Assembly (NCBI GenBank): GCA_017452405.1
Contig: JAFTMM010000092.1
Coordinates: 1 to 11,836, forward strand
Source of the DNA: Clostridia bacterium
Lineage (GTDB): Bacteria > Bacillota > Clostridia > Christensenellales > Pumilibacteraceae
Length of the DNA: 11,836 nt
Direction of reading: 5' to 3'
The notes under the pieces are model-generated. The model was given only the letters and a program-made list of their open reading frames with translations, had not been told where the DNA came from and searched no databases. Positions 1 to 6,945 of the stretch are shown piece after piece. Each line of letters begins with the position of its first letter. Positions within the stretch are counted from its first letter, which is position 1. A program made the translations under genes and the position numbers.

Positions 1-504
1 AAACAAATAGAAAAAGGCAATCCAAGATTTTTAGTTGGATATTCTGCAATAGATTTATTAGACTACGTTGTTAACGCTACTGTGGCAAACGGTAAATTGC
101 TTGAACCTAAGCCGTTTTTTAGCCGTTCCGAATTTTATTGGGCAGGTTGGGCGTTAGCGCAATATCAAAATTATAAGGCAACGTCTTTCTTTAACATAAG
201 CAAATCGTTTCCTATTGAAAAAGTTTTATCTTTATACGATACTCTTCACGAAGCTGATATTACAAAGTTCTATACTGTTGCAGACGAGTATATTGATGCT
301 CATAAAAAAGAAACAAATCTTAAAAGAATACGTACTGCGGCGGGATTATCGCAAAAACAACTTGCCGAAAAAGCAGAGGTATCTATTCGTAATATACAGA
401 TGTACGAACAACGCCATAACGACATAAACAAAGCGCAAGCAGATATTCTTTTTAGATTATCTAAAACGCTTGGTTGCAATATAGAAGATTTGTTTGAAGA
501 ATAA
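1..504 (+). CDS. XRE-family helix-turn-helix protein, 5'-truncated by window edge
   Basis: The reading frame is open to the left edge, so only the last 167 residues are visible; a GTG at 82 lies inside the frame and is probably not the start. The first ~100 visible residues form a domain with a Tyr-Trp-Ala-Gly-Trp motif and a Leu-His-Glu-Ala-Asp-Ile motif. The last ~60 residues are a typical HTH_3/XRE fold (LSQKQLAEKAEVS, then a recognition helix and YEQR), ending in CNIEDLFEE. This two-part layout matches a family of small Firmicutes regulators that, as I recall, often sit beside DUF3990/DUF3791 genes in toxin-antitoxin-like cassettes; that context would lie outside the window. The gene is strongly AT-rich compared with everything to its right, which suggests horizontal acquisition. 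DNA binding is a safe inference; target and partner are unknown. Confidence 0.8.
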   Translation, partial: KQIEKGNPRFLVGYSAIDLLDYVVNATVANGKLLEPKPFFSRSEFYWAGWALAQYQNYKATSFFNISKSFPIEKVLSLYDTLHEADITKFYTVADEYIDAHKKETNLKRIRTAAGLSQKQLAEKAEVSIRNIQMYEQRHNDINKAQADILFRLSKTLGCNIEDLFEE

Positions 505-541
505 AAATTTTTATAAATATGACGGTAGAGAAGAACCGATG

Positions 542-582
542 AAAAAAGGAGTGGCACGGCTTTGTGACGTACCACTCTTTTA
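542..582 (-). terminator. Bidirectional hairpin terminator, best fit to the minus strand
   Basis: The arms at 549-557 and 569-577 (GAGTGGCAC / GTACCACTC) pair over about 9-10 bp. Read as minus-strand RNA, the one imperfect position is a U-G wobble and the hairpin is followed by six U (complement of 542-547), a good intrinsic terminator for the fumarase operon. Read as plus-strand RNA, that position is a C-A mismatch and the hairpin is followed by UUUUAU, so it can also end the HTH gene. Confidence 0.75.
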
Positions 583-605
583 TATCAAACTTTTTATCAA
601 ATTCC

Positions 606-1121
606 CTATAAAATACTATTACCCTTACTATCAATCGCTACGAGCAGGGGTAAATCTCGTACCGTTAATTTACGTACCGCTTCGCAACCGAGGTCAAGAT
701 AGGCTACGTCCTCGCAGGCAGTTATACGACTTTTAATAAGCGCAGCGGCGCCACCGACTGCAATAAGATATACGGCTTTATTTTTTATCATACTTTCCAC
801 GACGGCGGAATTGCGCTTGCCTTTGCCGATCATTACGCGCAGTCCTGCGTCCATGAGTGTGGGCGCATAGTCGTCCATGCGTGAGGAAGTAGTCGGACCG
901 CACGAGCCTATTATTTCGCCCTCTCTCGTCGGAGTCGGTCCTGCGTAGTAAATCGCCGAGCCGTTAAGGTCGATAGGGAGCTTTTCTCCTTTTTCGAGCG
1001 CTTCTACGAATCTCTTGTGAGCGGCGTCACGCGCGGTATACATAACGCCCGAAAAGGATACGGCGTCGCCTGCGCGCAAAGTTTCAATATCGCATTCGTT
1101 GTTTATATCTATCGTTTTCAT
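606..1121 (-). CDS. Class I (Fe-S) fumarate hydratase, beta subunit
   Basis: Corresponds to the C-terminal (beta) domain of class I fumarases and L-tartrate dehydratases, which hydrate fumarate to L-malate together with the alpha subunit. Family hallmarks: LRAGDAVSFSG near the N-terminus, MYTARDAAHKR, IYYAGPTP, GSCGPTTSSRMD, and GKGKRN followed by a Gly/Ala-rich AVGGAAAL stretch. About 171 residues, normal for the separate beta subunit. I chose ATG at 1121 because GAGAG lies 5 nt upstream and the protein then begins MKTIDI; ATG at 1133 in the same frame would add four residues and has no Shine-Dalgarno site. It lies 129 bp downstream of the alpha gene, probably on the same transcript, and ends at the hairpin at 542-582. 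Fumarase is preferred over tartrate dehydratase because it is the commoner function, but sequence alone does not settle it. Confidence 0.92.
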   Translation of the reverse strand: MKTIDINNECDIETLRAGDAVSFSGVMYTARDAAHKRFVEALEKGEKLPIDLNGSAIYYAGPTPTREGEIIGSCGPTTSSRMDDYAPTLMDAGLRVMIGKGKRNSAVVESMIKNKAVYLIAVGGAAALIKSRITACEDVAYLDLGCEAVRKLTVRDLPLLVAIDSKGNSIL

Positions 1122-1142
1122 CGTTTCTCTCATTATTTAATT

Positions 1143-1229
1143 TTAGTAATCAAAGTAAAGCGTAATAACTGCTTATAGCTCAAAGCGTGTAAGATTAATT
1201 AAGTTTTATAGTATTAGTAATCAAAGTAA
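1143..1229. repeat. 16-bp direct repeat between the fumarase subunit genes
   Basis: TTAGTAATCAAAGTAA occurs exactly at 1143-1158 and again at 1214-1229, 71 bp apart, in the AT-rich spacer between the subunit genes. The copy next to the beta gene overlaps a weak -10-like TAAAAT on the minus strand, 6 nt before the alternative ATG at 1133. It could be an operator, a remnant of a small duplication or chance in AT-rich DNA; there is no evidence for a specific function. Confidence 0.55.
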
Positions 1230-1250
1230 TGTAAGTAATTTAGTAAAACT

Positions 1251-2078
1251 TTATCCGAACTTTACCGTAGTATGTCGAACACTATGGCACTGCACGGTCA
1301 CGGCAACGGGGAGCATACCGATATGCGTGTGAGCGGTTTCAACGGCGCACGCAAGAGCGGTGGTTACTCCGCCCAATCCTTGCGCGCCGATTCTAAGCGC
1401 GTTAACTGCCTCTAAAATATCTTTTTCAAGCTCTGCCGTTTCTTCGTCAGCGGAGGGCTGACCGCACTTGCGAAGCAAAGCGGTTTTGGAAAGCAGAGTA
1501 GCCTTATCCATGCTTCCTCCCACGCCTACGCCGAGAAGAATGGGCGGGCAAGGGTTTGCGCCTGCTTCTTTGACGATCTCAACGACGGCGTTTATAATGC
1601 CTTTCTTGCCCTTGGACGGCGTAAGCATACGCACTCCGCCCATGTTTTCGCTACCTGCGCCCTTGGCGAGAAACTTAACCTCCAACCCGTTGCCCTCGAC
1701 AACGTTATAATAAATCACGGCAGGGGTATTATCTTTAGTGTTCAGTCTGGTGAGGGGATGAGCAATGGACTTGCGCGCGTCACGGTAGCCGATACGCACG
1801 CCCTCGTTAAGCGCCTTTTCCAGCGAGCCGTCGAAAGAGGCGTCCTGCCCGACCGAAACCATAAGCATGGCAATGCCGGTATCCTGACAGGGATAACTGT
1901 CCGTACGTTCCGCCACCTCGTCGTTTTCTATGATTTGAGCAAGCGCCCACTTAGCGCGCTCGTTCGTTTCCTTCTCATACGCAACTTTGAGCATACGGAG
2001 AACGTCTGAGTCCACGCGTTTAAGCGCGCCGTCAATGGCTTCTCCTAACTTTTTACTAATATCTTCACACTTGTACAT
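1251..2078 (-). CDS. Class I (Fe-S) fumarate hydratase, alpha subunit
   Basis: 275 residues matching the N-terminal (alpha) domain of class I fumarase, which holds the oxygen-sensitive 4Fe-4S cluster whose free iron binds substrate. The three expected cluster cysteines are visible: Cys64 in SYPCQDTG, Cys177 in ANPCPPILLGVGVGG and Cys264 in VQCHSVRH. Other family blocks are IGYRDARKSIAHPLTR, NTPAVIYYNVV, KGAGSENMG and RIGAQGLGG. It pairs with the beta subunit encoded just downstream; together they interconvert fumarate and malate in the cytoplasm, in an anaerobe usually in a partial or reductive TCA branch. No Shine-Dalgarno site precedes the ATG. Instead, a sigma-A -10 element ends 6 nt before it, so the mRNA is predicted to begin at the start codon itself. 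Confidence 0.95.
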   Translation of the reverse strand: MYKCEDISKKLGEAIDGALKRVDSDVLRMLKVAYEKETNERAKWALAQIIENDEVAERTDSYPCQDTGIAMLMVSVGQDASFDGSLEKALNEGVRIGYRDARKSIAHPLTRLNTKDNTPAVIYYNVVEGNGLEVKFLAKGAGSENMGGVRMLTPSKGKKGIINAVVEIVKEAGANPCPPILLGVGVGGSMDKATLLSKTALLRKCGQPSADEETAELEKDILEAVNALRIGAQGLGGVTTALACAVETAHTHIGMLPVAVTVQCHSVRHTTVKFG

Positions 2079-2113
2079 ACTGAGATTATATCACACGAGA
2101 TTGACAAAGTCAA
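2079..2113 (-). promoter_or_regulatory. Sigma-A promoter for the fumarase operon, predicted leaderless
   Basis: On the minus strand the sequence reads TTGACT (2113-2108), 17 nt, TATAAT (2090-2085), with a TGn extended -10 immediately upstream of the hexamer. Only 6 nt (CTCAGT) separate TATAAT from the ATG at 2078, so normal +1 placement falls on the A of the start codon. Its -35 lies inside the spacer of the oppositely directed walJ promoter. Confidence 0.88.
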
Positions 2114-2137
2114 CGCCGATTGGTATAATACAAGGGT
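2101..2137 (+). promoter_or_regulatory. Consensus sigma-A promoter for the walJ operon, predicted leaderless
   Basis: A perfect TTGACA (2101-2106), 17 nt, TATAAT (2124-2129), with an extended -10 (TGG before TATAAT). The ATG of walJ starts 8 nt after the -10, so +1 is expected around 2136, leaving at most about 2 nt of leader. The -35 hexamers of this and the opposite promoter form the inverted repeat TTGAC-AAA-GTCAA (2101-2113), so two polymerases cannot occupy both promoters at once. Confidence 0.9.
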
Positions 2138-2893
2138 ATGGCTCTTAGGATTTGTAGTATAGCGAGTGGCAGTAAAGGTAACTGCATATACATAGGTAGC
2201 AAGCGGACGGATTTACTGCTTGATATAGGCGTATCGTGTAGGCGCGTGGCGCAGGCTTTAAAAACGCTGGGCGCAACCTCTACTAAGGATATTTTCCTTA
2301 CGCACACGCATACCGATCATATCCGCTACGCTTCCGAAGTGGCTAAGCGGGGAGCGACCTTGCATTATAGCCCCCTTCTTCGTGGGATTAGCGATATTGA
2401 GGGGAACACTCAAGCGTTTAGCGGTGACACCTTCCTCGGCGATATAACGGTGTCGGCGTTTCCCGTCTCCCACGACGTGCCGTGCTTCGGTTATTCTTTC
2501 TATAGCGAGGGGAGTAAGATTACGGTCGTTACCGATCTTGGCGTTATGCCGACTTCCACGCTTGAAGCCATATCCGATTCGGACGTCGTGCTGATTGAGT
2601 CCAACTACGACAGGGAAATGCTTCGTCTAAATCCGCTCTATCCTGCGCACTTAAAGGCGCGCATAGCCGGCGTGAGAGGGCACCTTTCCAACGACGATAG
2701 CGCGGAATGCGTAGCTCGTCTCGTCGGTAACGGCGTAAAGCATATAATTTTAGGGCATTTGTCCGAAAAGAATAACACGCCCGATATTGCGCTTGCTTCG
2801 GCGCAAAGGGCGCTTGAGAAGTATAATCTACGTGGCAAGGCGAAAATAACGGTAGCGTTGCAAGGTGAGATGTCGGAGGTAATCGAAGTATGA
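2138..2893 (+). CDS. walJ: WalJ/YycJ-type metallo-beta-lactamase-fold hydrolase
   Basis: 251 residues, cytoplasmic. The start LRICSIASGSKGNC is the typical WalJ/YycJ opening. The metal-binding motif HxHxDH is complete at His56, His58, Asp60 and His61 (THTHTDH), with further ligands at His112 (VSHD), Asp133 (VTDLG) and His207 (LGHLS); ESNYD (154-158) and GVRGHLSNDD (178-187) are family blocks. In Bacillus the orthologue lies in the walRK (yycFG) cluster and has been tied to cell-wall homeostasis and DNA metabolism; nuclease activity is a family-level expectation, not shown here. First gene of a long operon; the downstream CPBP gene overlaps by ATGA. The ATG at 2138 matches the family N-terminus but has no usable Shine-Dalgarno site (the AAGGG lies only 1 nt away and probably in or before +1), supporting a leaderless transcript. 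Confidence 0.93.
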   Translation: MALRICSIASGSKGNCIYIGSKRTDLLLDIGVSCRRVAQALKTLGATSTKDIFLTHTHTDHIRYASEVAKRGATLHYSPLLRGISDIEGNTQAFSGDTFLGDITVSAFPVSHDVPCFGYSFYSEGSKITVVTDLGVMPTSTLEAISDSDVVLIESNYDREMLRLNPLYPAHLKARIAGVRGHLSNDDSAECVARLVGNGVKHIILGHLSEKNNTPDIALASAQRALEKYNLRGKAKITVALQGEMSEVIEV

Positions 2894-3888
2894 GTAAAAC
2901 GAGAATGTTAAAAAGATGCTCGGCGGTAGAGGGGAATTTTTCATACCTTGTTGCAGTAATCGGTTTCCTCGTAATGATGCTCATAAGCTCAGCAGTCGTA
3001 GGCGGTATGGAGGAGGGTGGAGCGCCTCGTGAGGTTGTCTCCTTCCTTATAAATTCGCTAATTCAGTTCGTGTTCCTCGTTACTGCGGTGCAACCTTTCC
3101 GTCTTTTCGGTAGCCGACCGACCTATTATTATTCCAAAATAAAACCGAAGTATATTCTTTTCGGCGCTATCGTCGCCGTAGTAAGCATAATCGGCTTTGA
3201 GGCTCTTGCTCTTGCTTTTAATTACGGACTTATTTCACTCGGTTATCAAGCAACCGGCGTAGTGTCTTTCGGTAGCGCTCTTGCTATCGTGCTTAACGCC
3301 GTTCGCGTAATACTGATTGCGCCCGTATGTGAGGAAACGCTACTGCGCGGTAGCTTGCTGTCGTCGCTGGGCGTAACGTGCAAGATGTCCGAGAGAGCGC
3401 GCATTCCGTTTATGGTAATCACTTGCGGATTGCTTTTCGCTCTTCTTCACATGAACCCGCTTCAGACCGTATACCAATTTCTGTTCGGGTGCGCTCTTGC
3501 GTATATTACCATACGATTCGGTAATATCATTATTGCAATCGTCGCTCACGCCGTGAACAACGCTATCGGGTTTATATTAAGCATACCCGTGATTGACGGC
3601 GGAATAACCGCGTGGATGAACTCCGTATTTGCGGAATGGTGGGGCGTAATGCTTTGGATCGTAGTGGGAATCGTGCTTGCCATAGTCGCATTCTTCATTT
3701 TGCGCTTTATAGGCAGGAAGTTCGGCGGGTTATCTCCCGTATCGCCGACAAATGAAGCTGTTAAAGAGGGTGAATTTGTCCAAGCGGACGACGGAGGCAC
3801 TTATGGCGGAGTAATAATTGCCGGTGTTGGCGCGGTCATTTGCCTTATAATGTGGATAGCAACGCTACTTACGAGCTTTGCCGTATAA
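2890..3888 (+). CDS. CPBP-family intramembrane metalloprotease (Abi/CAAX protease-like)
   Basis: 332 residues with several hydrophobic segments (about 19-38, 50-70, 88-112, 128-147, 174-190, 196-207, 210-233, 252-274, 306-330). The CPBP signature is intact: Glu148-Glu149-x3-Arg153 (CEETLLRG), His187 in FALLHMNP and His220-x3-Asn224 (AHAVNNA), expected to form a membrane-embedded metal site. Bacterial members cleave membrane substrates or take part in bacteriocin immunity; the substrate here is unknown. A polar linker at 281-304 precedes an extra C-terminal transmembrane helix. Start and walJ stop overlap as ATGA, with GGAGGT at 2875-2880 inside walJ, so translation is probably coupled. It occupies the place where Bacillus has an HtrA-type protease gene between walJ and rlmH, although the two are unrelated in fold. 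Confidence 0.9.
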   Translation: MSKTRMLKRCSAVEGNFSYLVAVIGFLVMMLISSAVVGGMEEGGAPREVVSFLINSLIQFVFLVTAVQPFRLFGSRPTYYYSKIKPKYILFGAIVAVVSIIGFEALALAFNYGLISLGYQATGVVSFGSALAIVLNAVRVILIAPVCEETLLRGSLLSSLGVTCKMSERARIPFMVITCGLLFALLHMNPLQTVYQFLFGCALAYITIRFGNIIIAIVAHAVNNAIGFILSIPVIDGGITAWMNSVFAEWWGVMLWIVVGIVLAIVAFFILRFIGRKFGGLSPVSPTNEAVKEGEFVQADDGGTYGGVIIAGVGAVICLIMWIATLLTSFAV

Positions 3889-3902
3889 AAAAAGGGGGGA
3901 AT

Positions 3903-5630
3903 ATGTTTTTTACGCCTGAATTTATAAAGAGCGACGTTCCGCTTGCCGAATATCCCAGACCACAGATGAAAAGGGATAGTTATTTTTCGCTCAACGGCAA
4001 GTGGGATTACGCTATAACGAAGTCACCTCTCTTATCCCGTACTTTTGACGGTGACGTGACCGTACCTTACTCGCCCGAAACACAGCCGTCGGGAGTTAAT
4101 CGCGCAGTAGGCGCAGACGATTATCTGCACTATCGCCGTGTTTTTACGCTTCCGAGCGGATTCAACGTCGGTCGTGTGCTACTCAACGTCGGCGCGTGTG
4201 ATCAGGTGTGCAAAGTTTACGTTAACGGCGTGGAAGTGGGCGGTCACGAGGGCGGTTATCTGCCCTTTGCTATTGATATTACCGACGCGCTCAAAGAGGA
4301 GAACGAACTTCGCTTCGTAGTCCGCGACGACGCATCGAGTGAGATTTACGGCAGAGGCAAGCAAAGCTATACGCCGGGTGGAATATGGTATTTCGCTACG
4401 AGCGGACTGTGGCAGTCCGTATGGCTAGAAAGCGTACCTGAAGTATATATAAAAAGAATAAAGCTTCTTCCCGATTATTTTGCGGGATCGCTGAAAGTGG
4501 ACGTAGACGTGGAGGGAAACGCGCCCGTTACCGTTCAAGTGGTCGAGGACGGCGAAACGTTGGCAAGCGGAAGGACTGATAACGGAACGCTTACGTTGGA
4601 CGTAAGCGCTTGCAAGCCTTGGTCGCCTGATTCGCCCGAGCTTTACACCCTTATTCTTACGGCAGGCTCAGACGTAGTGGAAAGCTACTTCGGTCTGCGT
4701 TCGTTCGGCAGGAAAGAAGTGGGCGGTTATCATTATTTCACCGTCAACGGCAAGCCGACTTTTCACAACGGACTGCTCGATCAGGGCTATTTTGAGGGCG
4801 GAATGTATACTCCGCTGTCAAATGAACGGGTATATAACGAGCTTAAAGCGGTCAAAGACCTCGGTTATAATATGCTTCGAAAGCATATCAAAGTGGAGTC
4901 TGCGCTGTGGTACTATTACTGCGACGTGCTTGGTATTCTCGTTTGGCAAGATATGATTAACGGTGGCGGAGTGTACAGCAAACTCCGCATAAACCTCTGT
5001 CCGTTTATTAATCTTCACATTAACGATAAAAACTACCGCAAGATGAAGCGCGCAAATCCTAATTCAAGAAAGCAGTTTATGAACGAGGCTTACGGTTTGA
5101 TTGATACGCTTTATAACTGCGTGTCGCTTTGCTTGTGGACGCCGTTTAACGAAGCGTGGGGACAGTTTGACGCGGTAGACGTGTGGAAAGAGCTGTCGGC
5201 TTACGACTCGTCAAGGCTGTACGATCACGCAAGCGGTTGGCAGGACAAGGGCGGTGGCGACGTGCGGAGCCGTCACATCTATTTCCGTAAAGCTCGACCG
5301 AGGAACGATAAAAAACGCGTGCTTGCGCTTACCGAGTTCGGTGGTTATTCGTTTGCGCTCGGCGAACATAACCGCAGGGTTTTCGGCTATAAAAAGTTTA
5401 CGGACAGGGAAAGGTTTACCGACGCTTTTATAAGATTATACGAGAATGAAGTCATTCCCGCAATAGAAAAGCAAGCGCTGTGCGGTACGGTGTATACACA
5501 GCTTACCGACGTTGAGGAGGAAATCAACGGTATTTTCACGGTTAGTCGTGAGTTAAAACCGTCGGCTGATAGGGTAAAACGCGTAAACGAAGCCGTGTAC
5601 GAGGCGTTTGAAAAGAAGGTGAAAGAGTGA
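3903..5630 (+). CDS. Glycoside hydrolase family 2 protein (beta-galactosidase/beta-glucuronidase type)
   Basis: 575 residues from ATG 3903, preceded by AGGGGGGA; an upstream alternative start at 3840 would overlap the CPBP gene and lacks such a site. Domain order is typical of GH2: N-terminal jelly-roll sugar-binding domain (SLNGKWDY near 29, HYRRVF, KVYVNGVEVGGHEGGYLPF, TPGGIWYFATSGLWQSVW), an Ig-like domain (~180-270 ending in SYFGLRSFG), then a TIM barrel. The acid/base is Glu417 in LWTPFNEAWG, and the likely nucleophile is Glu478 in LTEFGGY. The barrel includes LRKHIKVESALWYYYCDVLGILVWQD-type GH2 blocks. No signal peptide, so it should act in the cytoplasm on imported oligosaccharides or glycosides. 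Substrate (galactoside, glucuronide, mannoside or other) cannot be told. It is translationally coupled to rlmH by a GTGA overlap, which is an unusual companion. Confidence 0.93.
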   Translation: MFFTPEFIKSDVPLAEYPRPQMKRDSYFSLNGKWDYAITKSPLLSRTFDGDVTVPYSPETQPSGVNRAVGADDYLHYRRVFTLPSGFNVGRVLLNVGACDQVCKVYVNGVEVGGHEGGYLPFAIDITDALKEENELRFVVRDDASSEIYGRGKQSYTPGGIWYFATSGLWQSVWLESVPEVYIKRIKLLPDYFAGSLKVDVDVEGNAPVTVQVVEDGETLASGRTDNGTLTLDVSACKPWSPDSPELYTLILTAGSDVVESYFGLRSFGRKEVGGYHYFTVNGKPTFHNGLLDQGYFEGGMYTPLSNERVYNELKAVKDLGYNMLRKHIKVESALWYYYCDVLGILVWQDMINGGGVYSKLRINLCPFINLHINDKNYRKMKRANPNSRKQFMNEAYGLIDTLYNCVSLCLWTPFNEAWGQFDAVDVWKELSAYDSSRLYDHASGWQDKGGGDVRSRHIYFRKARPRNDKKRVLALTEFGGYSFALGEHNRRVFGYKKFTDRERFTDAFIRLYENEVIPAIEKQALCGTVYTQLTDVEEEINGIFTVSRELKPSADRVKRVNEAVYEAFEKKVKE

Positions 5631-6076
5631 AAAAGCTGGAACTGCTGTGCGTGGGAAAGATTAAGGAAAAATATTTCAACGACGGCATTAGCGAATATAT
5701 AAAACGTCTAGGTAAGTACGCCGAGGTTACCGTGACCGAAATTCCCGACGTCAAGGACGACGGGCGGTCGGCGGAAATCGAAAGCAAGGCTATACTGTCT
5801 AAGCTGAGCGGTTACGTAATACTGACCGACCTGCGGGGAAAAATGCTGACGAGCGAGGAGTTTTCCGATCTAATTGACTCCGCATACCTTACTGCGTCCA
5901 AGGTGCAGGTGGTAATAGGCGGTTCGCGCGGTGTGACGGAGGAAGTACGCAAGCGCGCCGACGCTCTCGTAGCTTTCGGAAAAATGACCTATCCCCACCG
6001 CTTGATGCGATTAATCGTAGCAGAACAAGTTTACCGCGCGTTTTCCATAGTTAGCGGTAGCGAATATCATAAATAA
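5627..6076 (+). CDS. rlmH: 23S rRNA (pseudouridine1915-N3)-methyltransferase RlmH
   Basis: 149 residues, close to the usual ~155-159 of this SPOUT methyltransferase, which uses S-adenosylmethionine to methylate pseudouridine 1915 in helix 69 of 23S rRNA on the assembled 70S ribosome. Visible family features: N-terminal ELLCVGKIKEKYF, LTDLRGKMLTSEEF, the SAM-binding knot loop VVIGGSRGV (95-103), and the conserved tail PHRLMRLIVAEQVYRAF...YHK. Start GTG overlaps the GH2 stop (GTGA at 5627-5630), with AAGGTG at 5615-5620 as ribosome binding site. The walJ...rlmH proximity is conserved in Firmicutes, which supports both calls. Confidence 0.96.
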   Translation: MKKLELLCVGKIKEKYFNDGISEYIKRLGKYAEVTVTEIPDVKDDGRSAEIESKAILSKLSGYVILTDLRGKMLTSEEFSDLIDSAYLTASKVQVVIGGSRGVTEEVRKRADALVAFGKMTYPHRLMRLIVAEQVYRAFSIVSGSEYHK

Positions 6077-6111
6077 CGCATAATTTCCTCCGCTCCCGAA
6101 TTTATTGTTAC

Positions 6112-6945
6112 GTGTATACTTATTACGAATTACGCGAAGACGTATGCAGATTGTGCAAACTCGGAGTGGAAACGGGCAGTATCGGACGCTCGGTTGGCGG
6201 AAAGCATATTCTTTATTTTCATCTCGGTCCAAAAGAGGGCGGACAGCTTATCGTGCAGGGCGGTATTCACGCGCGCGAATGGATAACGTCGCTTCTCGTT
6301 ACGGCGCAAGTGGATTTTTTAATGAAAGAAAAATTTCCGCTCGGCGTGTACTTCCTGCCCATGACCAATCCCGACGGCGTTACGCTTGCTCAAAGAGGCG
6401 CGCGTGAGGAAGCCGAACGCAAACGCCTAGTCAAAATAAACGGAGGCGAGGACTTTTCGCTGTGGAAAGCTAATCTGCGCGGAGTAGACCTTAACTGCAA
6501 TTTTGACGCGCGCTGGGGTAAGGGTAAAGGCAATAGGCGCAAACCCGCTCCGTCGTCGTATATCGGAGAAAGTCCGACGTCCGAACCGGAAACGAAAGCT
6601 CTCGTAGCGTTCACTAAACGCGTTAATCCGCTTATGACGGTGAGCTATCACGCTCTCGGTCGAGAAGTGTACTACGAGTTTTTTCAAAAAGGCGAGGCGC
6701 TGGAGCGCGACCGCGCGCTTGGCAGAAGCGTTGCCGAGTTTCTCGGTTATAATCTCGTTCACGGAGATTTGGGTAGCGCAGGCGGTTATAAAGACTGGTG
6801 CGTAAGCGCTCTCGGTATTCCGTCGCTGACCATTGAGATAGTGGGCGAGGAGCACGCCCATCCGCTTGACGAAAGCGACCTGAAAGGAGAAGAAAACAAT
6901 CTATGGATACCCCTACTACTGACAAAGACACTCGCAAATTTATGA
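6112..6945 (+). CDS. M14-family zinc carboxypeptidase, cytoplasmic
   Basis: 277 residues with an M14 catalytic domain and no signal peptide. Zinc ligands are His53 and Glu56 (GGIHAREW) and His180 (VSYHALG); the general base is Glu242 in LTIEIVG. The substrate-site motif, normally Asn-Arg in DLNRNF of classical carboxypeptidases, reads DLNCNFDARW (Asn128-Cys129), so the carboxylate-binding Arg is absent. This suggests a substrate other than an ordinary peptide C-terminus; related bacterial M14 enzymes cut gamma-D-Glu-diaminopimelate bonds in cell-wall peptides, which is a possibility only. The start is uncertain: GTG 6112 fits the family N-terminus, but no Shine-Dalgarno site is seen and an in-frame stop lies just upstream near 6070. 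It follows rlmH by 35 nt and overlaps tadA by 43 nt. Confidence 0.88.
   Translation: MYTYYELREDVCRLCKLGVETGSIGRSVGGKHILYFHLGPKEGGQLIVQGGIHAREWITSLLVTAQVDFLMKEKFPLGVYFLPMTNPDGVTLAQRGAREEAERKRLVKINGGEDFSLWKANLRGVDLNCNFDARWGKGKGNRRKPAPSSYIGESPTSEPETKALVAFTKRVNPLMTVSYHALGREVYYEFFQKGEALERDRALGRSVAEFLGYNLVHGDLGSAGGYKDWCVSALGIPSLTIEIVGEEHAHPLDESDLKGEENNLWIPLLLTKTLANL

Noticed and set aside
3840..3902. Upstream start for the GH2 gene
   Set aside because: It would overlap the CPBP coding region by 49 bp with sequence unrelated to GH2, whereas ATG 3903 has a purine-rich ribosome binding site right before it.
6077..6095. A Shine-Dalgarno-like GGAGGAAATT followed by ATG on the minus strand between rlmH and the M14 gene
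   Set aside because: The frame behind that ATG stops after four codons, so it is a chance match.
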